Origin: Candidatus Heimdallarchaeota archaeon B3_Heim
Lineage (GTDB): Archaea > Asgardarchaeota > Heimdallarchaeia > Hodarchaeales > Hodarchaeaceae
NCBI GenBank assembly: GCA_003144275.1
Contig: NJBF01000027.1
Coordinates: 1-64,000 of the forward strand
Direction: 5' to 3'
Length of the DNA stretch: 64,000 bases
Position 1 is the first letter of the stretch, and every line of letters begins with the position of its first letter. Position numbers and translations under genes: made by a program. The notes under the pieces are model-generated. The model did not search any database. It was given only the letters and a program-made list of their open reading frames with translations, and was not told the DNA's origin. This document shows positions 1 to 8,684 of the stretch, piece by piece.

Positions 1-262
1 TTATCTTACCAAAATCGTTCCTCTCACCGTCCGGCAGCTTAAGCTCCCTCTCGATCATTTGCTCGTAGGTGCCGTACACTCGCTTGGGATCGAGCAGCAA
101 CTCTCGACCTTGCTGTTTCGACTTGCGCGGGTTGATATCGAACGCCCCGGCTACGAGATCTATGCCGCCGTCCAAACGCGACGCCTTGCGATGCACGTCA
201 CCGATGAAAGCGCCGATGCCCCCACCGATCATCCCCATTTTCAGTTTGCGGTTGACCTTCAT
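1..262 (-). CDS. Gfo/Idh/MocA-family oxidoreductase, N-terminal fragment (foreign DNA)
   Basis: Reading the minus strand from the ATG at 262-260 gives about 87 residues that run off the left edge of the window. They contain a Rossmann dinucleotide-binding start (MGMIGGGIGAFIGDVHRKA) followed by LVAGAFDINPRKS and a YGTYEQMIERE segment, the usual opening of bacterial NAD(P)-dependent sugar or inositol dehydrogenases of this family. A strong Shine-Dalgarno (GAAAGGAG) lies 5-6 nt before the ATG, and the same frame stays open upstream to about 360. The first 360 bases are about 55% GC by hand count, against about 33% in the next 60. Codon use, composition and family all look bacterial. It is either an assembly chimera or recently acquired DNA. 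The family call is good; the exact substrate cannot be told. Confidence 0.8.
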   Translation of the reverse strand, partial: MKVNRKLKMGMIGGGIGAFIGDVHRKASRLDGGIDLVAGAFDINPRKSKQQGRELLLDPKRVYGTYEQMIERELKLPDGERNDFGKI

Positions 263-361
263 GCCTACTCCTTTCAATTCAACAGTGCTGTGGACGAAGA
301 TTCCTGTGCCAATGCACCCGAAGGCTACCTTGTCCAAGGTGAGTCGTTCGGGTCTGGGAAA

Positions 362-787
362 TCTGTTTCGATTATAAAATTCAGTAGTTCACATTACACT
401 TTAGACCCTACTACCAAAGATTCGGCTCTTTTTCACAATTCAGATGTGGGAACAGTCATTTTTACGAGCCCTTACGAAACAGTCACTTATCAAAAGATCA
501 CAAATAGATCAAGTCTGGAAGACCTCTTAAAATTGGTACCCGATAGTATTGATATAATTCTCTGTGAAAGTTACTCGGCATCGTTTCCTATAATCCCCCT
601 CATCTTTGTTGCTAAGAACAATAAGGATTATGAAGAAACAAAACTTCGATATAATGACCAAAAACCAATATTTGTTATAACTTCTCCCTCCTCTGCTAAA
701 AAAATTCATATACGAGGATTAAATACTCTTTCAATTGTAGAAGACAGAAAAGAAATCCTCGATCAAATTTGTTTGCTGTTAGAATGA
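362..787 (+). pseudogene. MobB-like (molybdopterin-guanine dinucleotide biosynthesis B) C-terminal part, 5' end missing
   Basis: From about 362 the plus strand encodes SVSIIKFSSSHYTLDPTTKD, then SALFHNSDVGTVIFTSP, DLLKLVPDSIDIILCESYSA and a C-terminal half ending LLLE. This matches the order in MobB P-loop GTPases: the IKHxxH strand, KDS..H...GA, a hydrophobic strand, then DLIxVEGF. MobB helps attach GMP to the molybdenum cofactor. The Walker A loop and first helix should lie about 25 residues before IIK, but here the frame runs straight into the high-GC foreign segment. GSGKS is encoded exactly at the junction but sits too close to IIK to be a normal P-loop. The open frame from 59 is therefore a chimera and not a 242-residue native protein. 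Family call is moderate because the diagnostic P-loop is absent. Confidence 0.6.
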
Positions 788-801
788 AAAATAATCCATT
801 A

Positions 802-1647
802 TTATTTTGAATGAAATCGAGTTGAGCGTCCTGAATTATTAGTTACAGCTTCAAGTAAAGCTCCTTTCCTAGTAATATTCAACAGAATAATTTCCTTTTG
901 TCCAAGATCCAATAAATTCCTAATTTCTACAAGTTTCCCTTTCATCTGTCCAGAGGCATCGCCACTTGAAACCTGCTCGATTACTTCATTAATACGGGAA
1001 TGTGGTATTTCAGGAATTAAGTTTGCTGCAGGATTTATTTTAGGATCTTCATTAAAGACTCCATCCACATCTGAGCCAAATATTATTTTTTGGGGGATAA
1101 AATGTTTTACTAAATCGAGTAATATTTGATCTCCACTTAATACACTATATCCCATAGATAAATCAGGCACTACATCGCCAGAAATCACAGGGACAATTCC
1201 ATTTTGGATGAAACGCTCGAAATTGGATGTATCTCCCCTTATGATTCGCATTTTATTCGATTCGTATATGCTAGACGCATAGAGCTGCACAACAGGTATT
1301 TTATTAGCTACAAAAGCTTCTAATAATGTTTGTCGTAATAGATTCACGGCAATTTGAGCATCTACCAGTCCTAAATGCTGATTTATGTTTCCTGAATTGC
1401 CTTTATGGATTCCGTGTTGTAACACAACGAAGTGTCCTGGGGAACCAACTCCAGTCAAAATTATCATCTTCTTTATTCCTGAAGAATATAATTCCCCTAT
1501 TTCAGCGGCAATACGATCGATATTCTGCTTATTAACTGCTAGTGCCACTTTTATATCGTCTGGTGACTGGCTCTTAAGCGCCTTCGCCAATAAACGTTTA
1601 TTAGAAATACTTGAACCGCCAATTTTTAAAATTAGATCGATGTCCAT
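802..1647 (-). CDS. Isopentenyl phosphate kinase
   Basis: Phosphorylates isopentenyl phosphate to isopentenyl diphosphate in the archaeal (alternative) mevalonate pathway that supplies isoprenoid ether lipids. The 281-residue protein has the amino-acid-kinase fold: LKIGGSSIS at residues 7-15, LTGVGSPGH at 64-72 with the His that IPKs use to hold the substrate phosphate, GDVVPD near 157, an FGSDVDGVF strand near 190 and a GDASGQMKGK loop that replaces the usual DxTGGM. Length is normal for the family. It stands alone, with the truncated MobB fragment convergent on its left and LigA divergent on its right. CarS at 31047 acts further along the same lipid route. Confidence 0.85.
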   Translation of the reverse strand: MDIDLILKIGGSSISNKRLLAKALKSQSPDDIKVALAVNKQNIDRIAAEIGELYSSGIKKMIILTGVGSPGHFVVLQHGIHKGNSGNINQHLGLVDAQIAVNLLRQTLLEAFVANKIPVVQLYASSIYESNKMRIIRGDTSNFERFIQNGIVPVISGDVVPDLSMGYSVLSGDQILLDLVKHFIPQKIIFGSDVDGVFNEDPKINPAANLIPEIPHSRINEVIEQVSSGDASGQMKGKLVEIRNLLDLGQKEIILLNITRKGALLEAVTNNSGRSTRFHSK

Positions 1648-1776
1648 TTTTATATGTACTCCGGGAATTTTTAAATACTTAGAAAAATTGTAATTGATAA
1701 AGTCTTGTAAGTTTTGTAACTTTTGCTTACTCTAACTGGGGTTATCCTAATATCATTCTGTCTGGAGAATTGATGC

Positions 1777-3729
1777 ATGACATCAAATGAAATTATGAGC
1801 CTAGCGAATACAATTCTCTATCATAAACGGAAATACTATGATGGTGAACCTGAAATATCAGATGAAGCCTATGACAGTTTAGAGGAAAAATTAAGAAAAT
1901 TGGATCCTGTAAACCCCGTTCTTTTTATTGTTGGGACACCGGAAGGTGGAAAAATAACCCATGATGTTCCAATGTTATCATGCCAAAAAGCACTGGATGT
2001 AGAAGAAGTTTTAAAATGGAGTCAAGGGTATGACCTCTTCATTGAGTATAAAATCGATGGCCTTTCGCTCTCGCTGACATATAATGAAGGTCGATTAGTA
2101 CAAGCGGCTACACGAGGAAATGGAGTGACTGGAGATGATACAACTATTGTGACAATGAAGCTCAAATCTATTCCCAAAACTATCCCTGTGAGAGAGCGAA
2201 TTTTCATCAGAGGAGAAATTTTCATCCACTTGTCGGAATTCCAGAGGATTAATGCTTTAGGAACTGAAAGTTACAGCAGTCCTAGGAATTTAGCAGTTGG
2301 AACAATCAAGCAAAAAGATCTGTCATTACTTGATAAACGCAAATTAGAATTTTTCGCATTTGAGTTAATTGGCTTTGAGGAGGATAAAACTCTTAGTGAA
2401 AAAGCCAACTTACTTCAAGAGTGGGGATTTCAGATCGCAAAAATAGAATCCCTTACCACTCCATCAAAAGAAAATCTCTCAGCTATCTTTTTAAAGACAA
2501 AAAGAGAAAGGGAAATTCTAGATTTCGAAATTGATGGTTTGGTACTAAAATATAATAAAGCCGATGAAAGAAATAGGGCAGGTATGACAGCTCATCATCC
2601 AAAATGGATGATAGCTTTGAAATTTGAGAGTAAAGGGAAGATTACAACAATTAACGATATCACTTGGCAGTTGGGACGTACAGGAGTACTCACTCCCGTT
2701 GCTGAATTGACACCAATAGATGTTTCTGGAGCAATGATTCGACGTGCCACTTTACATAACCGAGAGTTTGTAGAAACACTAGACGTGGCTGTTGGTGATC
2801 AAGTAATGGTTATTCGATCAGGTGATGTAATTCCAAAGATCACTTCTGTTGAGAGGAAAGGACAGAATTTGGTCACATTGCCAAAAGAATGTCCTTCTTG
2901 TGGATTTCTCCTCATAAAAGAAGGTGTGAATCTTGTATGCAAAGGTCAAGATTGTAAAGAGAGAGAGATTCAAAAAATCAGACACTGGATAAAAACGATA
3001 GACATTAAGGGGCTTGGGCTGAAGAATATTGAGAAACTCTATGATTCTGGATACTTAAAACATTTTTCCGATTTGTATGATAGTCGATTGACTGAAACAA
3101 AACTTGTTTCTCTTCTGGGAAAAAATGGATCAAAAATCTACCAAAACATCCAACAATCGCGATCTCTCCCTTTCCAACTGTTTTTAGCAGGACTCGGAAT
3201 CGAAAGTTTAGGATTACAAATGGGAAGAATTCTAGCAAAATATTTTAATTCTTGGGATGAGCTAGAAAGCGCAAAAATTTCTCAATTAGTAACAATTGAG
3301 GGAGTTTCCGATCTTACTGCTGGATATATCATTGAAGGAATACACGATCCTTCATTAGGCAAAGCTCTCTTGGACAAGGGTGTTTCCATTAGTATTACCC
3401 AAGATAGATCACGATCAGCAAAATCTGCTAAAAACGATCTGCTGAATTTCATCGGTAAGAAAACACAGGAACATTCCAAAGCGTATTTTAACGAGGATCA
3501 CGATTTAGGAAAAAAGAGATCGATATATGTAACAGGAAAGGTGCCTGAAATGACCAAAAAAGACATTAAAGATTTTCTCGAAAAGAACAATTACGAATGG
3601 GCATCCCTTACAAAATCACTTGATTTACTCGTAACTGGTGAGAAACCAGGGAGTACGAAATTGGAAAAAGCAAAGAAATATGGAATTCCTATTAAAACAT
3701 GGGATGAATTTCAAGCAGAACTTCCTTGA
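1777..3729 (+). CDS. ligA: NAD-dependent DNA ligase
   Basis: Seals nicked DNA using NAD+. The 650 residues show the full bacterial LigA order: the NMN-binding Ia domain (YYDGEPEISDEAYDSL, about 20-35), adenylation domain with EYKIDG (catalytic Lys about 92), an RGEIF motif, the LKFESK motif, the OB fold (VGDQVMVIRSGDVIPKI), a four-Cys zinc finger (CPSC ... C ... C, about 371-393), helix-hairpin-helix repeats (KGLGL, LGIESLG, IEGVSDLTA) and a C-terminal BRCT domain from about 570. GGAG at 1764-1767 supports the ATG at 1777. Archaea normally replicate with ATP-dependent ligase, so this is a bacterial-type gene, probably acquired by transfer. Its composition is like the neighbours, so the transfer is not recent. 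Confidence 0.95.
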   Translation: MTSNEIMSLANTILYHKRKYYDGEPEISDEAYDSLEEKLRKLDPVNPVLFIVGTPEGGKITHDVPMLSCQKALDVEEVLKWSQGYDLFIEYKIDGLSLSLTYNEGRLVQAATRGNGVTGDDTTIVTMKLKSIPKTIPVRERIFIRGEIFIHLSEFQRINALGTESYSSPRNLAVGTIKQKDLSLLDKRKLEFFAFELIGFEEDKTLSEKANLLQEWGFQIAKIESLTTPSKENLSAIFLKTKREREILDFEIDGLVLKYNKADERNRAGMTAHHPKWMIALKFESKGKITTINDITWQLGRTGVLTPVAELTPIDVSGAMIRRATLHNREFVETLDVAVGDQVMVIRSGDVIPKITSVERKGQNLVTLPKECPSCGFLLIKEGVNLVCKGQDCKEREIQKIRHWIKTIDIKGLGLKNIEKLYDSGYLKHFSDLYDSRLTETKLVSLLGKNGSKIYQNIQQSRSLPFQLFLAGLGIESLGLQMGRILAKYFNSWDELESAKISQLVTIEGVSDLTAGYIIEGIHDPSLGKALLDKGVSISITQDRSRSAKSAKNDLLNFIGKKTQEHSKAYFNEDHDLGKKRSIYVTGKVPEMTKKDIKDFLEKNNYEWASLTKSLDLLVTGEKPGSTKLEKAKKYGIPIKTWDEFQAELP

Positions 3730-3947
3730 GGAGAATTTGATTTCGTCCACACATTGAATTAAAATAACCATTTTTCTTCACACCCACTTTTAAGGTAGTT
3801 GATATAGCAGAACTTCCCTGTAATTTGTTATTCGACTCATATAACTGATATTCTTGATTATTTCTTTACACCTGAATAGTTACTTTTAATAAGTAACTCC
3901 CTCAACCTGTTCTTCATACGAAAATAAATTCTTATAAGTGAAAAAAA

Positions 3948-6224
3948 ATGTTCGAACCAGAAACTGATGATTTACGAACCGTAAAAGCGCTTCCTTTTTG
4001 GCAAGCTTTTTTGGGTGGTGTCTTTGGCCCTGTTATTATCGCAGTGGTCTTTGGATTATTAGGAGCACGGACAAGTCCTTTGCTGATGCAAGTTGAGCTC
4101 CTTCTCGTTGCCATTGCTTTTTGTCTTACTGGCATTCTTGCTAGGTCAAAGTTAATTGGCTTATTAAGCATTATTTCAGCTCCAATAGCGTGGGTACTTC
4201 TTTATATCCTCGACTTAATTACTGATGGCATGATTCCAAATCCTTTTGGGTTATTCTCAGGCCTTTCTGGCCCTGTTGGTGCAATAATTGAAACAGGTTT
4301 GATTCCAGAATTAGCAGATTATGGATCAGCAATTAATGCAGTCGCGATGATTCTTGATCTAGTGATTGTCGAGGTAATTGCTCTCTTCCTTGGATTTTTC
4401 CTTTCTGCTGTTGCAACTGGTATATGGACAAAAAAAGGGGAGTTATCTATATTTTCAGTAATCATGAAACCAATTGCTGCATTTTTTGTGATAGTCCTAT
4501 TAATTCTTGTACCTTTTACCTATCATGGATTAGCTAACCTTGCTTATGGTGGTGTGTCTATAGGTGCAGGTGCGTCAGAATTCATGCAAGCTTTTGGCCT
4601 ATCACTGGAAGGAAATGGAGCGCAAGATGGAGAATTGGTCGATTTTAACGATCCCAATGTTATTGGAAACCTTTCTCTTGCCGCTGAAAGAGCTGAAAAA
4701 TGGTTTCAAGAATCGTCCATTGCTTTTGAACAATTTCAAGAAAATTTTCTAGTAAATATCCTTATAGATTTTCTTTTCCCAGAGGGTACTGATTTCCAAG
4801 GTATTAATATGCAGGAAATCACAGGGATACTTAAAATTGCAGATGTACTTGCTCTAATTTCGGGTGAGCTACCAGAGCTTTTTGCTGGCTACCAAAATCT
4901 TGTTGGGGGTTTTGACCTTGCCTTTTCAGTTTTAGGAAATACTGATTTGGGTGGAGGTTTTGGAAGTAGTGTCGATAGCCTTCAAGCCACTTACAATCCA
5001 AGTTTTGATACAGGATTAGACAAAATCGGATATGCAGTTCAAAACTTCACAGATGCTGAAGACGGTGTTTCTGGTGCAATCAATGAAACAAAAATTATTC
5101 TCAATGAAGTGATTGTCGGTGGTGGAGGAGATCTAGATATCATTGTCGAAATCATTGAACAAGTCGGTATCGGCTACGGAATTCTCCTCAAAATAGCCGA
5201 AGGTGGAATTGATTTTCTCAATGCTACGTATAAAACAACACTTGCTATCGAAGAACTGGGAGAAAGTAATTTCACTCGAGCAAATTATTGGCTTGATGAT
5301 GCTGCAGGTGAACTCTCAGAGGCAAATGATACTATGCAAGCTATAGATTCTTCTGGATTAGACCCTAATTCTCAATTGCCGTTTTGGGGAACAGTTGAAA
5401 TCCTCAAAGATATGACAAACCTTCTCTCATGGTTTGCCTTAGCTGCAGCGAATGGAACTCAATGTTATACAGCTATTGAAGGTGTTTTAGAGGCTTTAAC
5501 ATCTCTCGATTTCACCGGTAGCAATGTGCTATCAACTGATTGGGGGAATTTTACGGGCAATGTTGCATCTGCTGACATAATATTTGATGCTGCAGACTAT
5601 AACATTCGTCAAGCTACAGATTTAGCAGGCAGTTACACTGAAAGATCATATGGTCCAATTATTGATGCTTCATTGAAACCCATGTTAATTGAATTCAGTA
5701 ATATGCTTTCTAGCTTTAGCAATAATGTTACAGAAATTAGTTACTTAATGGGTGGTTTATCAAAAACAGTTCTTGCTATTCAATCCTTCACAGAAGGGTT
5801 TGTATTATTCAACCAATCTTATATCGATGCTAAAAGTGTTGCAAGTAATGGATCTGAGTTCTTCGCGTTAATAAATGCAGATGCCAATTTCAGTAGAGCA
5901 GAAATCTTAATGGGTTATTCAAGAGAGAACGGGTCTGACGGATGGACTGAAATTGACAACGCAACATTAATAGCTGGTAGTGTGAAAACTACTTGGCAAG
6001 ACTCACTTTACTACCAAGGACCTCCACTTAGTGAGCATAGCACACTTGTAACAGATGTTACCATAAAATCATCTATTGCAGGACTTGCACAAGGAATTTT
6101 AGACACAATCGTTTTTTTTAAATTTTTACATGAACTTACAGAATATGAAGGAAACAATAATATTATACAAACTCTCTTTGACAATATGGAAGATGTGCCT
6201 CTAGATGAGATCTTTGGAGGATAA
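3948..6224 (+). CDS. Large membrane protein with extracytoplasmic region, function unknown
   Basis: 758 residues, no family recognised. The first ~200 residues hold about five hydrophobic segments (for example near 18-38, 47-65, 69-88, 120-150 and 165-190). The remaining ~550 residues are hydrophilic, mostly helical in pattern, and rich in Asn-X-Ser/Thr sequons (NFT, NAT, NGS, NQS), so they probably face outside and may be glycosylated. The gene ends DVPLDEIFGG with no C-terminal anchor. It is monocistronic, preceded by a 218-bp AT-rich gap and followed by a T-run. Layout resembles helical stalk or methyl-accepting-type sensors, but no HAMP or signalling domain is visible, so no role is assigned. 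Confidence 0.8.
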   Translation: MFEPETDDLRTVKALPFWQAFLGGVFGPVIIAVVFGLLGARTSPLLMQVELLLVAIAFCLTGILARSKLIGLLSIISAPIAWVLLYILDLITDGMIPNPFGLFSGLSGPVGAIIETGLIPELADYGSAINAVAMILDLVIVEVIALFLGFFLSAVATGIWTKKGELSIFSVIMKPIAAFFVIVLLILVPFTYHGLANLAYGGVSIGAGASEFMQAFGLSLEGNGAQDGELVDFNDPNVIGNLSLAAERAEKWFQESSIAFEQFQENFLVNILIDFLFPEGTDFQGINMQEITGILKIADVLALISGELPELFAGYQNLVGGFDLAFSVLGNTDLGGGFGSSVDSLQATYNPSFDTGLDKIGYAVQNFTDAEDGVSGAINETKIILNEVIVGGGGDLDIIVEIIEQVGIGYGILLKIAEGGIDFLNATYKTTLAIEELGESNFTRANYWLDDAAGELSEANDTMQAIDSSGLDPNSQLPFWGTVEILKDMTNLLSWFALAAANGTQCYTAIEGVLEALTSLDFTGSNVLSTDWGNFTGNVASADIIFDAADYNIRQATDLAGSYTERSYGPIIDASLKPMLIEFSNMLSSFSNNVTEISYLMGGLSKTVLAIQSFTEGFVLFNQSYIDAKSVASNGSEFFALINADANFSRAEILMGYSRENGSDGWTEIDNATLIAGSVKTTWQDSLYYQGPPLSEHSTLVTDVTIKSSIAGLAQGILDTIVFFKFLHELTEYEGNNNIIQTLFDNMEDVPLDEIFGG

Positions 6225-6235
6225 TATATTCCTCC

Positions 6236-6252
6236 CATCCCTTTTTTTTTAT
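6236..6252 (+). terminator. Poly-T transcription terminator
   Basis: Nine consecutive T (6242-6250) lie 18 bases after the stop of the 758-residue membrane protein gene and just before the convergent trxB gene. Archaeal RNA polymerase terminates efficiently at such T-tracts without needing a hairpin. Confidence 0.5.
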
Positions 6253-6271
6253 TAACTGAGTAATTCCTACT

Positions 6272-7243
6272 TTAGAAGTTATCAGGATCTTGTAACCATT
6301 TTTCCGCATCTAACGCCGCTTGACACCCTTCTGCAGCTGCAGTTATTGCCTGACGATATCGAAAATCAACTACATCTCCTGCAGCAAAAACGCCAGGCAC
6401 ACTTGTCATAGTATGCTTCTTATGAACAATATAGCCATTACCAAGCTCTAATTTTCCTTGGAACAGGTGAGTTTGAGGGATATATCCAATTGCAACAAGT
6501 AACCCTCCTAGATGTAATTCATAAGATTGATTAGTGGCTATATCTCGTACAGCAATACCGTTAAGGCGCTCTTTCCCTAAAATATTTTCAACAACCGTAT
6601 TATAAATGAATTCTATTTTTTCATTGTCAAAGCCTCTTTGTAATAGGGCTTTAGTGGCTCGCATTTTTTCTTTAGACCCGCGATAAATGATTTTTACATC
6701 ATTAGCGTATTTTGCTAAAAACAAAGCCTCTTCAAGTGCAACATCTCCAGCACCTATGACTGCTGCATTAACATCTTTGAAAAAAGGAGCGTCACAGGTT
6801 GCACAATAGGAAACTCCTCTACCGCTTAATCTTTGCTCATTATCTAATCCTAAACGTTTGGGTTCGGCCCCTGTAGCAATAATTATAGCTTTTGCTTGAA
6901 TTTGATGTTGGCCTGTGAGAACTAAGAAAGGATGTTGTGAAAGATTTGTGTCAATTACATTATCTTCGAGAAAAGTGGTCCCTAATCGTGTAGCTTGCTC
7001 CCGCATCCTAGTAACTAAATCAGGGCCTTGAACAATCTCAGGAAAACCTGGAAAGTTTTCTACTTCAGTTGTTGTCATAAGTTGGCCACCAGCATCTATT
7101 CCTGCAATAACAAGAGGATTCAATTGAGCACGAGCCGCATAAATTGCCGCAGTTAGCCCTGCTGGTCCACTACCGATTATTACCAATTCTTGATCAGTGT
7201 TTATCTCATCCGAACTGGCTTTACTATGTAAAAATAATTTCAT
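6272..7243 (-). CDS. trxB: Thioredoxin reductase (FAD/NAD(P)H)
   Basis: Low-molecular-weight thioredoxin reductase, passing electrons from NAD(P)H through FAD to a redox-active disulfide. FAD-binding site VIIGSGPAGLTAAIYAARA lies at about 26-44; the redox motif CATC lies near 147-150 in GRGVSYCATCDAPFF; the second dinucleotide site is AVIGAGDVALEEAL; and the C-terminal FAD motif is GVFAAGDVVD. At 323 residues it is normal length, with about 20 extra residues before the first glycine motif. No thioredoxin gene is adjacent. It converges on the membrane-protein gene and is divergent from asnS. Confidence 0.93.
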   Translation of the reverse strand: MKLFLHSKASSDEINTDQELVIIGSGPAGLTAAIYAARAQLNPLVIAGIDAGGQLMTTTEVENFPGFPEIVQGPDLVTRMREQATRLGTTFLEDNVIDTNLSQHPFLVLTGQHQIQAKAIIIATGAEPKRLGLDNEQRLSGRGVSYCATCDAPFFKDVNAAVIGAGDVALEEALFLAKYANDVKIIYRGSKEKMRATKALLQRGFDNEKIEFIYNTVVENILGKERLNGIAVRDIATNQSYELHLGGLLVAIGYIPQTHLFQGKLELGNGYIVHKKHTMTSVPGVFAAGDVVDFRYRQAITAAAEGCQAALDAEKWLQDPDNF

Positions 7244-7356
7244 AAATATCCATCATTTCCCCCTTTGAAAAATATTTTTCTCCTAATTCCAGATCTAACA
7301 AAATAATTATTCTTATATCCCAAGTCTTTCTAGGTTACTCACAGAGGAAAAGTGTT

Positions 7357-8682
7357 ATGTTATATGCTGTAAACCCTGAGTGGCGAACACACAGTTCTCA
7401 AGATGTAAATAGCCAAAATGATGGAAAAGAAGTATTAATTGGCGGTTGGGTTCAACAAATTCGTGATAAAGGGCGTTTGATGTTTCTGACATTGCGTGAT
7501 CCTTCAGGTATTTGTCAGGTTACACTTCATCAGAAGAATGTAAGTGAAGAAGTATGGGAAACGTGTAAAACATTAACTCTTGAATCTGTAGTCTCAATTC
7601 AAGGCAAAGTAAAAGCGGATTCTCGATCCAAATTAGGAGCGGAATTGACTCCTCTTTCAGTAACACTACATGCCATAGCTGAGCTCAAAGTACCAATAGA
7701 TTTAACTAAGATGAAAACCAAGATGGATATTGATACTGTTTTTTCATATAGAGAAATATCCATTCGAGATCCTGACGTTGTAGCCGTCTTGAAATTAAAA
7801 AGCCTTATTGCTCAGGCAACAAGAACATTCTTTCAACAAAAAGAATTTACGGAGATTTTCACTCCTTTTATCTTAACTGCATCTACGGAAGGGGGAGCAG
7901 AACAATTTACATTGGATTACTTTGGTGAACCTGCAGTATTAGCGCAATCATGCCAATTTTATAAACAAGCTGCGCTTTCCAGCCATGATAAGGTGTTTGG
8001 TATCCTTCCCTCATGGCGAGCTGAAAAATCTCATACACCCAAGCATATGACAGAGTTTTGGCAAGTCGAGAATGAAATCGCATTTGCAACGGATAAAGAG
8101 ATCATGCAGGTTCAAGAAGATCTAGTGGCCTTTGTTTTCACTGAAGTTGCACGAGAAGGAGAAGATCAGCTCACTCAATTAAATCGAGAGATTTCTATTC
8201 CAAAAACTCCCTTTAAAAAGATCCCTTTCAAAGAAGCAAAACAGATGATCTTGGACATGGGTATTGAAGAAGAAGTTGACACAGATTTTGGAGCAACAGG
8301 AGAAACTGCCCTATCCAAATCGGTTAATGACCCATTTTTCATAATAGAATTTCCTGTGCATTTACGGGGAATGTATTATGCGGCAAATCCAACGAATCCT
8401 GAACTTACACGTTCATTGGATTTAATGGCTCCTGAGGGATTTGGCGAGCTTTCCAGTGGAGGCCAGCGAGAAGCAGATTATAAAGTCTTAGAAGAGCGAA
8501 TAACAAAGCAGGGTTTTGAAGTATCTAACTTTGAATGGTACCTTCGGATGTTTAGATTTGGTATGCCTCCACACGCAGGGTTTGGATTAGGTTTTGAGCG
8601 ATTAGTAAAGTGGATAGCGAATTTATCCCACATTAGAGAAGCTAGTATGTTTCCACGCACCCCAGACATATATAGACCATAG
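7357..8682 (+). CDS. asnS: Asparaginyl-tRNA synthetase (archaeal type)
   Basis: Charges tRNA(Asn). The N-terminal OB-fold anticodon-binding domain (GGWVQQIRDKGRLMFLTLRD, about 29-48) is followed by a class IIb catalytic core: motif 2 as PSWRAEKSHTPKHMTEFWQVE and motif 3 as GFGLGFERLVKWIANL near the C-terminus. SxEGGAxxF, MLAPEGFGE and the motif-2 wording SHTPKHMTEFW follow archaeal AsnRS such as Pyrococcus more closely than AspRS. AspRS remains the main alternative, since the two are close relatives. Its presence suggests direct Asn charging instead of the amidotransferase route. Length of 441 is standard. Confidence 0.85.
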   Translation: MLYAVNPEWRTHSSQDVNSQNDGKEVLIGGWVQQIRDKGRLMFLTLRDPSGICQVTLHQKNVSEEVWETCKTLTLESVVSIQGKVKADSRSKLGAELTPLSVTLHAIAELKVPIDLTKMKTKMDIDTVFSYREISIRDPDVVAVLKLKSLIAQATRTFFQQKEFTEIFTPFILTASTEGGAEQFTLDYFGEPAVLAQSCQFYKQAALSSHDKVFGILPSWRAEKSHTPKHMTEFWQVENEIAFATDKEIMQVQEDLVAFVFTEVAREGEDQLTQLNREISIPKTPFKKIPFKEAKQMILDMGIEEEVDTDFGATGETALSKSVNDPFFIIEFPVHLRGMYYAANPTNPELTRSLDLMAPEGFGELSSGGQREADYKVLEERITKQGFEVSNFEWYLRMFRFGMPPHAGFGLGFERLVKWIANLSHIREASMFPRTPDIYRP

Positions 8683-8684
8683 AA

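Noticed and set aside
59..377. Plus-strand frames over the first 300 bases, including the N-terminal half of the 242-residue frame
   Set aside because: They lie antisense to the Gfo/Idh/MocA start, which has a clear Rossmann motif and Shine-Dalgarno; the plus-strand translations show no family pattern.
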